Shown here: one piece after another, positions 44,196 through 53,073 of the stretch
How positions within the stretch are numbered: position 1 is the first letter of the stretch
Layout of the letters: each line of letters opens with the position of its first letter
Source: Phascolarctobacterium sp.
Lineage (GTDB): Bacteria > Bacillota > Negativicutes > Acidaminococcales > Acidaminococcaceae
Assembly (NCBI GenBank): GCA_030531205.1
Contig: JAUNOC010000002.1
Location: forward strand, 62,001 to 126,000
Length of the DNA stretch: 64,000 nt
Reading direction: 5' to 3'
The notes under the pieces: generated by a model
Seen by the model: the letters and a program-made list of their open reading frames with translations, nothing else
The model's database searches: none
Told to the model about the DNA's origin: nothing
Program-made: the position numbers and the translations under genes

Positions 44196-45970
44196 TTAGT
44201 GCAAAGAGAAATGCCCATTGTGGCAAATTGACCGCGGAGCAAGCGGGGCAAAGTGTTGTTTTGTGTGGTTGGGTATCCAAACGGAGAGATCATGGAGGTC
44301 TGATTTTTGTGGACTTGCGTGACCGTAGTGGTATTGTGCAAGTGGTTGCAGACCCTGATACAACTGCCAAGGATTTCAAGGTGGCAGAAGATATTCGCAA
44401 CGAATATGTCATTAAGGTCAGCGGTAAGATTCGTCTGCGTGATGAAGCAACTGTTAACCCCAATATCCCCACTGGTAAGATTGAAGTTGTAGCAGATGCC
44501 ATTGAGGTTTTGAATGCGGCTAAAACACCGCCTTTCTACATTCAGGACGGTATTGATACGGATGAGAACTTGCGTCTGAAATATCGTTATTTGGATTTGC
44601 GCAGACCGGAAATGCAGAAGAACTTAATTTTGCGTCATAAAGTTACCAAACTTATGCGTGACTATTTTGACAGCAGGGGCTTTATTGAAGTGGAAACTCC
44701 TATGCTTTGCAAATCTACGCCTGAAGGGGCAAGGGATTATCTTGTGCCAAGCCGTGTGAACCCCGGCAAATTCTTTGCTTTGCCCCAATCCCCACAAATC
44801 TTCAAGCAAATTTTGATGGTGGCAGGCATGGAAAGATATTTCCAAATAGCCCGTTGCTTCCGTGATGAGGATTTGCGTGCAGACCGTCAGCCAGAATTCA
44901 CTCAACTGGATATTGAAATGAGCTTTGTTGAGGTTGATGATATTCTGGATATGATGGAAGGCCTGATGCAACATATTTTCAAAGGTGCGTTGGACAGAGA
45001 TATTAAGGCACCTTTCTTACGTATGACTTGGGATGATGCCATGAATACCTATGGCAGTGATAAGCCGGATATGCGCTTTGAAATGCCCCTTTTTGATTTG
45101 AGTGAAACTGTGAAGGGCAGTGACTTTAAGGTCTTCAACTCTATTCTTGAGTCCTGCGGTGTTGTTAAGGGAATTACCGTCAAAGGCGATGCAGGCATTG
45201 CTCGCAGGGAATTGGACGGTTTAGTTGAGTTTGTTGGTATTTATGGTGCAAAAGGGTTGGCATGGATTCAGGTACAAGGGGATGGCAGTATTAAGAGTCC
45301 TATTGCCAAGTTCTTCAGTGAAGAGCAAATGGCAAAGATTGTGGCTGCAGCAAAGGCAGAAGCTAATGATTTGATTTTGATGGTGGCCGATAAATGGGCA
45401 ACTACTGTGCAAGCATTGGGTGCATTGCGTATTGAAATGGCAAAGCGGATGAACTTGATTGACCCGGATAAATTGGCATTCCTTTGGGTAATTGATTTCC
45501 CAATGTTTGAATATAGTGAAGAAGACAAACGTTGGGTTGCTATGCATCATCCGTTTACTATGCCGAGAGAAGAAGACCTGGATAAGTTAATGACTGACCC
45601 TGGCAAGGTTTATGCTAAGGCCTATGATATGGTATTGAATGGTACAGAAATTGGCGGCGGTTCCATTCGTATTCACAGAAGGGATATTCAAAAGAAAGTA
45701 TTTCAGGCCATTGGTCTTTCTGATGAAGAAGCAGAAACTAAGTTTGGCTTTATGATGGGTGCCTTTGAATATGGTGCACCTCCTCATGGAGGTCTGGCTT
45801 TTGGTTTAGACAGATTAATTATGATTATGGCAAAACGCAGTTCTATTCGTGATGTTATTGCTTTCCCGAAGACCAAGGATGCATCCTGTCTCATGACCGG
45901 TGCTCCTGATTTGGTTGTGGAAAAACAAATGCGTGAACTCCACATTAAGACAGTGGGGCTGAAAAAATAA
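44192..45970 (+). CDS. aspS: Aspartyl-tRNA synthetase
   Basis: The 592-residue bacterial-type synthetase has an N-terminal OB anticodon domain (GWVSKRRDHGGLIFVDLRDR), class II core (RCFRDEDLRADRQPEFTQLD), the GAD insertion domain and the C-terminal GLAFGLDRLIMIM motif 3. Together with hisS it forms a two-synthetase operon end, closed by a hairpin terminator. Confidence 0.96.
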   Translation: MISAKRNAHCGKLTAEQAGQSVVLCGWVSKRRDHGGLIFVDLRDRSGIVQVVADPDTTAKDFKVAEDIRNEYVIKVSGKIRLRDEATVNPNIPTGKIEVVADAIEVLNAAKTPPFYIQDGIDTDENLRLKYRYLDLRRPEMQKNLILRHKVTKLMRDYFDSRGFIEVETPMLCKSTPEGARDYLVPSRVNPGKFFALPQSPQIFKQILMVAGMERYFQIARCFRDEDLRADRQPEFTQLDIEMSFVEVDDILDMMEGLMQHIFKGALDRDIKAPFLRMTWDDAMNTYGSDKPDMRFEMPLFDLSETVKGSDFKVFNSILESCGVVKGITVKGDAGIARRELDGLVEFVGIYGAKGLAWIQVQGDGSIKSPIAKFFSEEQMAKIVAAAKAEANDLILMVADKWATTVQALGALRIEMAKRMNLIDPDKLAFLWVIDFPMFEYSEEDKRWVAMHHPFTMPREEDLDKLMTDPGKVYAKAYDMVLNGTEIGGGSIRIHRRDIQKKVFQAIGLSDEEAETKFGFMMGAFEYGAPPHGGLAFGLDRLIMIMAKRSSIRDVIAFPKTKDASCLMTGAPDLVVEKQMRELHIKTVGLKK

Positions 45971-46004
45971 GAATAAAAATTTTGTAAGGCTTAAGAGAGC
46001 ATAA

Positions 46005-46034
46005 AAAAACACCTGAATTATTTCAGGTGTTTTT
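46005..46034. terminator. Bidirectional terminator between aspS and virK-like gene
   Basis: AAACACCTGAA, loop TTAT, TTCAGGTGTTT, flanked by A and T runs. The stop codon of the minus-strand gene lies within it. Confidence 0.92.
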
Positions 46035-46911
46035 GCATATTTAAATGTATTTGATTATCGATATCGTCCAACTTTTCAAAGCGCCGTCTGTGCTGGGCCC
46101 GTTTTGAAGGTTTCAGTTCTTCCATAGATTTGCGGTGCTCAGCAATGGGCATTTTATAAAAACGTTTGTCTTCAGAAACTTGACCTTCACATTCAGTCCA
46201 AAACTCTTTGAAATCTGTTTTCAATTTTCTGTCAATGCGGATACCATTCATGGCATAATATCCGTCATTGGTAACTCCGTAAATGGCATCACAGTCAAGT
46301 ACTTTTGCGAAAGCACGCAGGCAATAGAAAATAAGGTTTTTGGTTCTGTAACCAAAATATGCTTTGGTAAGTTCTTTTATGATGCCTGTACCATTGGGGA
46401 GTCCTTGAATAGCACCAATGTAGATGTTGGGGTGGGATGGGCTGTCTCCGAACCAAAAAATAATCTGATAGAGAGGGTCACCATCATCCAAGTATAGATT
46501 CAAACTCAGGCATCCTTCTTTTCTTTGACCGCCGTTAAAGCTGATTTTAGCAGATAATTTCTGTTCTTGATATTCGTCTTCCCAAATGGTGATGGAATTA
46601 TTTGTATAAAAATCTTTAATTGTATTCGGAACAAACTTGTTTTCTAAGATTTCAATATGTTTTTGAATAAGAGCAATACGCTCCTGCCATGTGGAATGGT
46701 AATAAAAAAAACTTCTAGTAACCTGCTCCAAAAAACAAGGATTAGCCAGTAAGAGTTCCTGCCTGAATGAGGACTCATCAAAGAATTTCAAAAAATTATC
46801 TATTTCTTTTTTATGCCACCAGCAACGGAAACGGAAAAACAGATAGCGTTTCTTTCCTTTCCAGCGGTAAAGATGATAAAGTTTTTTACCAGTATACTCA
46901 ACCATATTCAT
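46018..46911 (-). CDS. VirK/YbjX family (DUF535) protein
   Basis: The 297-residue protein matches the DUF535 pattern: NLYLDDGDPLYQIIFWFG, PNIYIGAIQGLPNGTGIIKE, LRAFAKVLDCDAIYGV and a basic C-terminus (KPSKRAQHRRRFEKL). In enterobacteria VirK is linked to surface-protein and envelope functions; the biochemical role is unknown. A near-perfect promoter places the predicted transcription start at the A of the ATG, so the mRNA looks leaderless; no ribosome site is seen. A second ATG lies six bases in. Confidence 0.85.
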   Translation of the reverse strand: MNMVEYTGKKLYHLYRWKGKKRYLFFRFRCWWHKKEIDNFLKFFDESSFRQELLLANPCFLEQVTRSFFYYHSTWQERIALIQKHIEILENKFVPNTIKDFYTNNSITIWEDEYQEQKLSAKISFNGGQRKEGCLSLNLYLDDGDPLYQIIFWFGDSPSHPNIYIGAIQGLPNGTGIIKELTKAYFGYRTKNLIFYCLRAFAKVLDCDAIYGVTNDGYYAMNGIRIDRKLKTDFKEFWTECEGQVSEDKRFYKMPIAEHRKSMEELKPSKRAQHRRRFEKLDDIDNQIHLNMQKHLK

Positions 46912-46917
46912 GGGTGC

Positions 46918-46946
46918 ATTATACTATATATTAAAAAAATTTTCAA
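46918..46946 (-). promoter_or_regulatory. Promoter of the VirK/YbjX gene
   Basis: On the minus strand TTGAAA (46941-46946) and TATAAT (46918-46923) with a 17-bp spacer. The -10 ends six bases before the start codon. Confidence 0.8.
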
Positions 46947-46974
46947 ATTATTGCTACACAAAGTATTGTGGTTA

Positions 46975-46983
46975 TGCTATAAT
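46975..46983 (+). promoter_or_regulatory. Extended -10 promoter of the envelope/heptose operon
   Basis: TGCTATAAT is an extended -10 with consensus TATAAT at 46978-46983, about 35 bp before the ATG at 47018. No good -35 is seen at the right distance. Confidence 0.55.
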
Positions 46984-47017
46984 ATATCCATACATTTAGT
47001 ATTATAGGAGGAAAATT

Positions 47018-47956
47018 ATGAAAAAGTTTTTCAGTTTATTGACTGCTCTGGTATTCAGTTTTGTGATGTTTGCTCCAGGTTTTGCGCTGGCGGCTGATAA
47101 TGCGGCTCTTTCTACCAGCCAAAAATTAGAAAAGGTTGAACAGATGCTTTATGGCAATACCCAAGGTGGCAGTTTGATTCAACGGATGGATATGATTGAG
47201 AATGATGTTTATGGTATTGCTACTGATGACCCTGTATTGGGTAGAGTAACAAGAATGTATGACTATTTGGTGGGGATTCCCTCCAATGGTGAAGCAAGCT
47301 TCGCTACCAAGTTGAATATGGTGGAATGGCGTTTGAAAGAAAGTATGAGTGGGGACCCTGCCAGAAGCAGAATTGAGGAAGCGGAAACTATGTTGAATGG
47401 TACACCATCAACAGGCGCTTTTGCCATTCGTTTGGAAAATTTATTGAAATTAACTGCTTATGCAGATGGGGTTGTGCCTGTGCAGATTGTTACTTTGCCG
47501 AAAGACAGCTTGCTTAAGATTACTTTTACCGAAGAAATCAGCAGCCGTAACAATAAAAAAGGTGATGAAGTACGTTTCAAAGCAGCAGATAATCTTTATG
47601 TGAATGATGTACTGGTATTGCCTAAGGGAGCTAATGGCATTGGTACTATTAAGAAGATTCGTAAGCCCAGCGCCTTTGGCCGTGATGCTCGTGTTGATAT
47701 TGAATTCATGTATGTTTATGGTATTGATGGAACAAAGATTCCTATTTATGTAGGTGAACTGGCTGAACAGGAAGCAAAGACTATTGCAGGTGCTGCAGGT
47801 GCCAGCATTGCTGGGTGTATTGCATTGGGACCGGTTGGTCTGATTGGTGGTGCATTTATAAAGGGGAAACAAGTTGTAATTCCTGCAGGTACTTTGAGTG
47901 TGGTACAAACTTCCGCTGACAAAGAGGTCCAGGGTGCAATTTATCAGGGCCAATAA
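47018..47956 (+). CDS. Secreted repeat-containing envelope protein, unknown
   Basis: The 312-residue protein has a clear signal peptide (cleavage after FALAA), then about three degenerate 32-residue repeats (LEKVEQMLYGNTQGGSLIQR, MYDYLVGIPSNGEASFATKL, IEEAETMLNGTPSTGAFAIR; residues about 34-150), a beta-rich domain (KITFTEEISSRNNKKGDEV) and a glycine-rich hydrophobic stretch (about 250-285). It opens the operon containing the LptD-like protein and heptose genes, which suggests an outer-envelope role. AGGAGG precedes the ATG. Confidence 0.7.
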   Translation: MKKFFSLLTALVFSFVMFAPGFALAADNAALSTSQKLEKVEQMLYGNTQGGSLIQRMDMIENDVYGIATDDPVLGRVTRMYDYLVGIPSNGEASFATKLNMVEWRLKESMSGDPARSRIEEAETMLNGTPSTGAFAIRLENLLKLTAYADGVVPVQIVTLPKDSLLKITFTEEISSRNNKKGDEVRFKAADNLYVNDVLVLPKGANGIGTIKKIRKPSAFGRDARVDIEFMYVYGIDGTKIPIYVGELAEQEAKTIAGAAGASIAGCIALGPVGLIGGAFIKGKQVVIPAGTLSVVQTSADKEVQGAIYQGQ

Positions 47957-47979
47957 TTGAAAGACAGAGGAGAGTTATA

Positions 47980-49521
47980 ATGACTAAATCAGTTGTAATG
48001 TCAATGATTGTGTGTGCTTTAATGAGCAGTGTTTATGCCGCCAATGGTGTTCCCAATGAATATGGCGGTGGGGATGTGCGTTCAATTCCTAATCAAAATG
48101 CTGCAAAAGAAGAAGTTGGGGAAGCAAAGATAACGCCTAAAAAAGCTGAGAGTGCTGCTCCAATGAAATTGGATGCGGATAAGGCAGAGTATGACCAGGA
48201 AACAGGCGACTTTTTTGCTCAAGGCAATGTGGTGTTAAGACAAAATGGTCAGGTAATTCGTACGGATTATGCTGAAGGAAATATGAAGACAGGTCAGGTT
48301 TTCTTAAAGCAGGGTGGCGAGTTGTCTGAAAATGGTGTGGTAATGCATGCCGACTGGGCATACTATAATTTTCTTAGTAAAACAGGAGAATTGCAAAAGG
48401 TATCTGGAACTAATTACACTAAGCAGGAATGGTATCAGGCACCTGATGCAGTGATTAAGGATGGTAAGATGGTTGCAGAACATGGTGCTACCATGAGCCG
48501 TTGTCCTTCTGTAAAACATCCGCCTTGTCTTAGTGTGGTTGCTAAATCCTTCGAAGTTATTCCTAATGATAAGATGATTGCTAAGGATTGTTGGGTAAAA
48601 GTCCGTGGTGTCAAAATTTACCATAAGGACAGATGGGAAAATGATTTAACTAACAGGCATCAATCTAAATATATGCCCCATATTGGTTATGACAGTGATA
48701 AGGGTATTAAGCTTGAGTTGGATATTGAGCATCCTTTGTGGGAAGGTGGCACAGCGGGTGCTGACTTGCATTATTATGGTCATGACCATTGGAAACCTAA
48801 TTTCTGGATTAAACAGGATTTCAAAGATTTTGTTGTGGGTGTAAGTGACGGTTGGCAGGAAGATGACGATGACTGGTACAGGAAGGATACAAATTGGACT
48901 TTTAATTGGAAACGTCATCGTCTGATTAAGGGATTGCCTTTGACTTACAGTGCCTATGCAGAGCATGGTTTGTGGAAACGTCGTTATGATGATCCGCAAC
49001 CAGGTCAATCCCGTTATAGTGACCGTAGTTGGCATACAGAGTATGGTGGTTATATTTACCATGATCCTATTCATTTCTTCGGCAGTAAACGTAACAGTTT
49101 GAATCTTTATGTTGGCAAAAAGTACACAAGGGAATCTTTGACAGATGAACATACCAGTTCCAATCTCTATGGTGCAACTTTATCACAAAAGATTGGCAGT
49201 AATTTAGATGTTTGGATTGGTTTCTATGATGAAAAAGTTAGTGATGATCGGCTCTTTGATATCGGACAAGCGGATATGAGCAGGGAATGGCGTCCTGGGT
49301 TTAGATATATCACTCACAACAAGCGGGATGAAATCACGGGTGTGTACCGGCTGAATGCTAAGCAGGGAGTGTATAATAATCGTGAATATGGTCACCGTTA
49401 TGAATTTGATTTGACTTGGACTCACCATTTCTGTTGTTGGGATTTAGAGTTCCGTTACGAGAAGGAATTCTACAAGAATGATCACAAGTTCACCGTTCAT
49501 TATTATTTCAATTTCTTCTGA
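47980..49521 (+). CDS. LptD/OstA-like outer membrane protein
   Basis: The 513-residue protein has a signal peptide (cleavage near SSVYA), an OstA/LptA-like domain (LDADKAEYDQETGDFFAQGN, VRTDYAEGNMKTGQ-like; about 60-200), and a C-terminal region of alternating aromatic strands ending in FNFF, as expected for an outer-membrane barrel. It is shorter than proteobacterial LptD (about 780) but similar in layout. It probably inserts or exports lipopolysaccharide and precedes the core heptose genes. A second lipid A export role cannot be excluded. Confidence 0.75.
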   Translation: MTKSVVMSMIVCALMSSVYAANGVPNEYGGGDVRSIPNQNAAKEEVGEAKITPKKAESAAPMKLDADKAEYDQETGDFFAQGNVVLRQNGQVIRTDYAEGNMKTGQVFLKQGGELSENGVVMHADWAYYNFLSKTGELQKVSGTNYTKQEWYQAPDAVIKDGKMVAEHGATMSRCPSVKHPPCLSVVAKSFEVIPNDKMIAKDCWVKVRGVKIYHKDRWENDLTNRHQSKYMPHIGYDSDKGIKLELDIEHPLWEGGTAGADLHYYGHDHWKPNFWIKQDFKDFVVGVSDGWQEDDDDWYRKDTNWTFNWKRHRLIKGLPLTYSAYAEHGLWKRRYDDPQPGQSRYSDRSWHTEYGGYIYHDPIHFFGSKRNSLNLYVGKKYTRESLTDEHTSSNLYGATLSQKIGSNLDVWIGFYDEKVSDDRLFDIGQADMSREWRPGFRYITHNKRDEITGVYRLNAKQGVYNNREYGHRYEFDLTWTHHFCCWDLEFRYEKEFYKNDHKFTVHYYFNFF

Positions 49522-49531
49522 TGAGGTTAAA

Positions 49532-50095
49532 ATGCGAAAATTAATTGGTTCCAAAATAGCGGAACATATTGTTTTGGCTGATGCTCTTGGCAAAGGAAAA
49601 ATTCCTGAACAGATAGAGAGTATTGCCAAAAAGATTAGAGCAGCGTTGAAAAACGGTAATAAGATACTTTTCTGTGGTAATGGTGGCAGTGCGGCAGACA
49701 GTCAGCATTTGGCAGCGGAGTTTGTTGGCCGTTTTCAAAAAGAGCGGAATGGTTTGCCTGCTATCGCCTTGACCGTGGACACCAGTATTCTCACGGCGGT
49801 TGGTAATGACTATGGTTTTGAAAAAGTTTTTGCGCGTCAGGTAGATGCTTTAGGTAACAAAGGTGATGTACTTATTGGTTTTAGTACCAGTGGCAATTCT
49901 AAAAATGTTTTGTTGGCTGTTGCTTTGGCTAAAGAGAAAGGTCTTTTCACAGTTGGCTTTACGTCAAACAGTGGAGGACAGATGGCAAAAGAATGTGATA
50001 TTAATGTAAATGTGCCTACTAAGGTTACGGCAAGGGCACAGGAAATGCATATTTTGTTAGGACATATTTTGTGTGAATTAGTGGATGGTGAATGA
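49532..50095 (+). CDS. gmhA: Sedoheptulose-7-phosphate isomerase
   Basis: The 187-residue SIS-domain protein has CGNGGSAADSQHLAAEFVGR and GFSTSGNSKNVLLAVALA, typical of GmhA, which makes D-glycero-D-manno-heptose 7-phosphate. An upstream in-frame ATG (49478) would lie inside the LptD-like gene; the ATG at 49532 with GAGG upstream fits the family N-terminus. It overlaps hldE by four bases. Confidence 0.94.
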   Translation: MRKLIGSKIAEHIVLADALGKGKIPEQIESIAKKIRAALKNGNKILFCGNGGSAADSQHLAAEFVGRFQKERNGLPAIALTVDTSILTAVGNDYGFEKVFARQVDALGNKGDVLIGFSTSGNSKNVLLAVALAKEKGLFTVGFTSNSGGQMAKECDINVNVPTKVTARAQEMHILLGHILCELVDGE

Positions 50096-51573
50096 TGGCA
50101 AATATTGCGGTTACCACCTTTTTGACAGATAGAGTTCAAAAACTTAAGATTGCGGTTATTGGAGATGTAATGTTGGACCGTTATTTCCGTGGTGAAGTTA
50201 AACGGATTAGTCCTGAGGCGCCTGTACCCATCAATAAGATTAGTGACACTAAATCTGTTTTAGGTGGTGCAGCCAATGTGGCAGCAAACTTAGCCGGATT
50301 GCAGTGCAAAGTATTTATGGGGGGCGTTACAGGTGATGATGACAACCGTAAATTGCTCCTTGAGATTATGCGTGATGCAGGAATTAACTGTAAGGGACTG
50401 GTAAAATCCAAAGCACGGAAAACTATTACAAAACTTCGTGTTGTGGGTGGTGCCCAACAGATGTTGCGTATGGATTTTGAAGAAACTGGTGAACTGCTGC
50501 CTGGAGAGGTTAAAGCATTGCAGAACTGGCTTCTTGATTTACTGAATGATGGTCTTGATGGCATCATCATCAGTGACTATGCAAAGGGAGTTTGTGCTAA
50601 GGATTTTACTCAATGGATTATTGCTCAGGCACATAAAGCAAAAATCCCTGTTTTGATTGATCCTAAAGGAAATGACTGGCGGAAATATCGTGGCTGTGAT
50701 TTTATTACTCCTAATGTGAAAGAAATGAACGAGGCATTGGGGAAAAATAAAGCTAATGAAGATACAGAAATTGTGACCATGGCCCGTCAGGCAGTAAAAA
50801 AATTTGGCATTAAAAATGTAGTGGTTACACGTTCGGAAAAGGGTATGAGTTTGGTGAACAGTAAGCAAGTAATTCATAGTCCTGCAACTGCTATTGAAGT
50901 GTTTGATGTGAGCGGTGCCGGAGATACGGCTGCTGCAACTTTGCTGGCGGCGGTAGCAGGTGGTATGAGTAAAGAACAGGCGGTATATATGGCTAACCGT
51001 GCCAGTGGTATTGTGGTCGCTAAAGTTGGTACCTACGCTGTGCACCGTAACGAACTTTTAAAAGATGTCTTGGAAGAGGAACGAAAGGAAGGCAAGGGGT
51101 ACCGTACTTTAAGTTGGGAAGAAATAGCCAATTTGGCAGCAACATGGCACGCCTGCGGGGAAACCATTGTTTTCACTAATGGTTGTTTTGATTTGCTTCA
51201 TGTGGGGCATGTAACTTATTTGGAGAAAGCAAAGGCCTTGGGCAAACATTTAGTTATTGGTTTGAACAGCGACAAAAGTGTTCGCCGGTTGAAGGGCAAA
51301 ACAAGACCTTTGGTACACGAAATGGATAGGGCAAGAGTGTTGGCGGCTTTAGGGTGTGTGGATGCAGTTGTTCTTTTTGAACAGGACACTCCAACAGAGT
51401 TGGTTAAGTTAATTCGTCCTGATATCTTGGTTAAGGGCGGTGATTACAAGGCATCGCAACTTGCCGGGCGGCAGTATGCCGGTAAAGTGGAAATTTTGAG
51501 TTATGAAAAAGGTTATTCCACTACAGGGGTTGTGGAGAAGATTGCAAAACTTGCTAAGGAGGGTAAAATATGA
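50092..51573 (+). CDS. hldE: Bifunctional heptose 7-phosphate kinase/heptose 1-phosphate adenylyltransferase
   Basis: The 493-residue fusion has an N-terminal ribokinase-like domain (GGAANVAANLAGL, DVSGAGDTAAATLLAA) and a C-terminal nucleotidyltransferase (FTNGCFDLLHVGHVTYLEKA, LNSDKSVRRLKG). The two steps flank the GmhB phosphatase in ADP-heptose synthesis. Full length; overlaps hldD by four bases. Confidence 0.95.
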   Translation: MMANIAVTTFLTDRVQKLKIAVIGDVMLDRYFRGEVKRISPEAPVPINKISDTKSVLGGAANVAANLAGLQCKVFMGGVTGDDDNRKLLLEIMRDAGINCKGLVKSKARKTITKLRVVGGAQQMLRMDFEETGELLPGEVKALQNWLLDLLNDGLDGIIISDYAKGVCAKDFTQWIIAQAHKAKIPVLIDPKGNDWRKYRGCDFITPNVKEMNEALGKNKANEDTEIVTMARQAVKKFGIKNVVVTRSEKGMSLVNSKQVIHSPATAIEVFDVSGAGDTAAATLLAAVAGGMSKEQAVYMANRASGIVVAKVGTYAVHRNELLKDVLEEERKEGKGYRTLSWEEIANLAATWHACGETIVFTNGCFDLLHVGHVTYLEKAKALGKHLVIGLNSDKSVRRLKGKTRPLVHEMDRARVLAALGCVDAVVLFEQDTPTELVKLIRPDILVKGGDYKASQLAGRQYAGKVEILSYEKGYSTTGVVEKIAKLAKEGKI

Positions 51574-52583
51574 TAATTGTTACTGGAGGTGCAGGTTTTA
51601 TTGGCAGTAATATTGTACGGGCTTTGAACGAAGAAGGCCGCAGCGATATTTTGGTTGTGGATAATCTGACTAAGAATGAAAAATTCAAAAATATTCAAAA
51701 CCTTCAAGTGATTGATTACATTGATAAGGTGGATTTTCGTGATGCTTTATTGATGGGAGATTTTGATGATAAGGACATTGAGGTTGTTTTCCATGAGGGA
51801 GCTTGCAGTGATACAATGGAATATAATGGCAAGTACATGATGGACAACAATTTCACTTATACAAAGTTGTTGTTTCATTTTTGTCAGGAGCACAAAATTC
51901 CTTTTCTTTATGCCAGCAGTGCTGCGACCTATGGCGCAGGCATTAAAGGATTTAGGGAAGAACATGAATGTGAAGGGGCATTGAATGTCTATGGGTTTTC
52001 TAAACTTTTCTTTGATAATTATTTCAGAAAATACCGGGAAAATCACAAATTGACGGCTCAAGTAGTTGGCCTGCGTTATTTTAATGTTTATGGGGCCCAG
52101 GAAAATCATAAAGGTAAGATGAATTCTTTGGTTTATCAGATGTGGAATCAGTATAAGGCGGAAGGTAAAGTCCGTCTGTTCGGTGCTTACGGAGGTCCCG
52201 GACCGGAGGGAAAATTTGTGGATTATGGCCCCGGTGAACACACACGGGATTTTATTTATGTAAAAGATGTAGTGAAAGTTAATTTGTGGTTCTGGCGGCA
52301 TCCGGAGAAAAGCGGTATTTTTAATTGTGGCACGGGTAATGCCCATCCTTTTAAAACTTTGGCTGAAGGAGTTTTGAAACATTTTGGTGCACCCATGAGT
52401 AAGTTGGAGTTTATTGATTTTCCGGAAGCTCTTAAAGGCAAATATCAGTGTTATACTCAAGCAGATGCTACCAAACTTTTAGCCGCCGGCTATGATGGCG
52501 GTTTTACACCCATTGAGGAGGCCATAGAAGAATATTGTACCCTCTTGGATAAAACAGGGGGATTTTACGAATATGCCAAATAA
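51570..52583 (+). CDS. hldD: ADP-glyceromanno-heptose 6-epimerase
   Basis: The 337-residue SDR enzyme has the NAD-binding GGAGFIGSNIVRAL, the catalytic YGFSKL (YxxxK) and the HTRDFIYVKDV block. It epimerises ADP-D,D-heptose to the L,D form used by heptosyltransferases. It overlaps gmhB by 11 bases. Confidence 0.95.
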   Translation: MIIVTGGAGFIGSNIVRALNEEGRSDILVVDNLTKNEKFKNIQNLQVIDYIDKVDFRDALLMGDFDDKDIEVVFHEGACSDTMEYNGKYMMDNNFTYTKLLFHFCQEHKIPFLYASSAATYGAGIKGFREEHECEGALNVYGFSKLFFDNYFRKYRENHKLTAQVVGLRYFNVYGAQENHKGKMNSLVYQMWNQYKAEGKVRLFGAYGGPGPEGKFVDYGPGEHTRDFIYVKDVVKVNLWFWRHPEKSGIFNCGTGNAHPFKTLAEGVLKHFGAPMSKLEFIDFPEALKGKYQCYTQADATKLLAAGYDGGFTPIEEAIEEYCTLLDKTGGFYEYAK

Positions 52584-53073
52584 GGCGGTTCTTTTTGACA
52601 GGGACGGTACATTAAATATTGATACAGGATATCTTCATAAAAGGGAGGAGTTCCGTTGGACGCCGGAAGCGCCTTTGGCTTTGGTTTGGCTTAAGCAACA
52701 TGGTTATGATATCTATGTAATTACCAATCAAAGCGGTATTGCCAGGGGATATTTTACCTTAGAAGATATGCAGAGTTTGCATCAGTTCATGAATGATGAT
52801 TTAAGTCATAAGGGAGTGGAAATTAAAAAGTTTTATTTTTGCCCTCATTACAAAGAAGGCAAAGTGCAGGAATATGCGGTTGATTGTGAATGCCGTAAGC
52901 CAAAACCGGGGTTGGTATTGCAGTGTTTAAAGGAAAATAATTTAGCGCCAGAAAATTGTGTTATGATAGGAGATATGCCTAAAGATGTGGAATGTGCAGA
53001 AGCGGCAGGCATCAAGGGTTATCAGTATCAGGGTGGCAGCTTACTGGAGTTTGTGAAAAAAATTGGACTATAA
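52573..53073 (+). CDS. gmhB: D,D-heptose 1,7-bisphosphate phosphatase
   Basis: The 166-residue HAD phosphatase begins with FDRDGTLNIDTGYLHKREEF, has ITNQSGIARGYF and the cysteine/histidine zinc loop CPHYKEG...CECRKPKPG. It supplies the middle step between the HldE kinase and adenylyltransferase reactions. It overlaps the next gene by 11 bases. Confidence 0.93.
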   Translation: MPNKAVLFDRDGTLNIDTGYLHKREEFRWTPEAPLALVWLKQHGYDIYVITNQSGIARGYFTLEDMQSLHQFMNDDLSHKGVEIKKFYFCPHYKEGKVQEYAVDCECRKPKPGLVLQCLKENNLAPENCVMIGDMPKDVECAEAAGIKGYQYQGGSLLEFVKKIGL

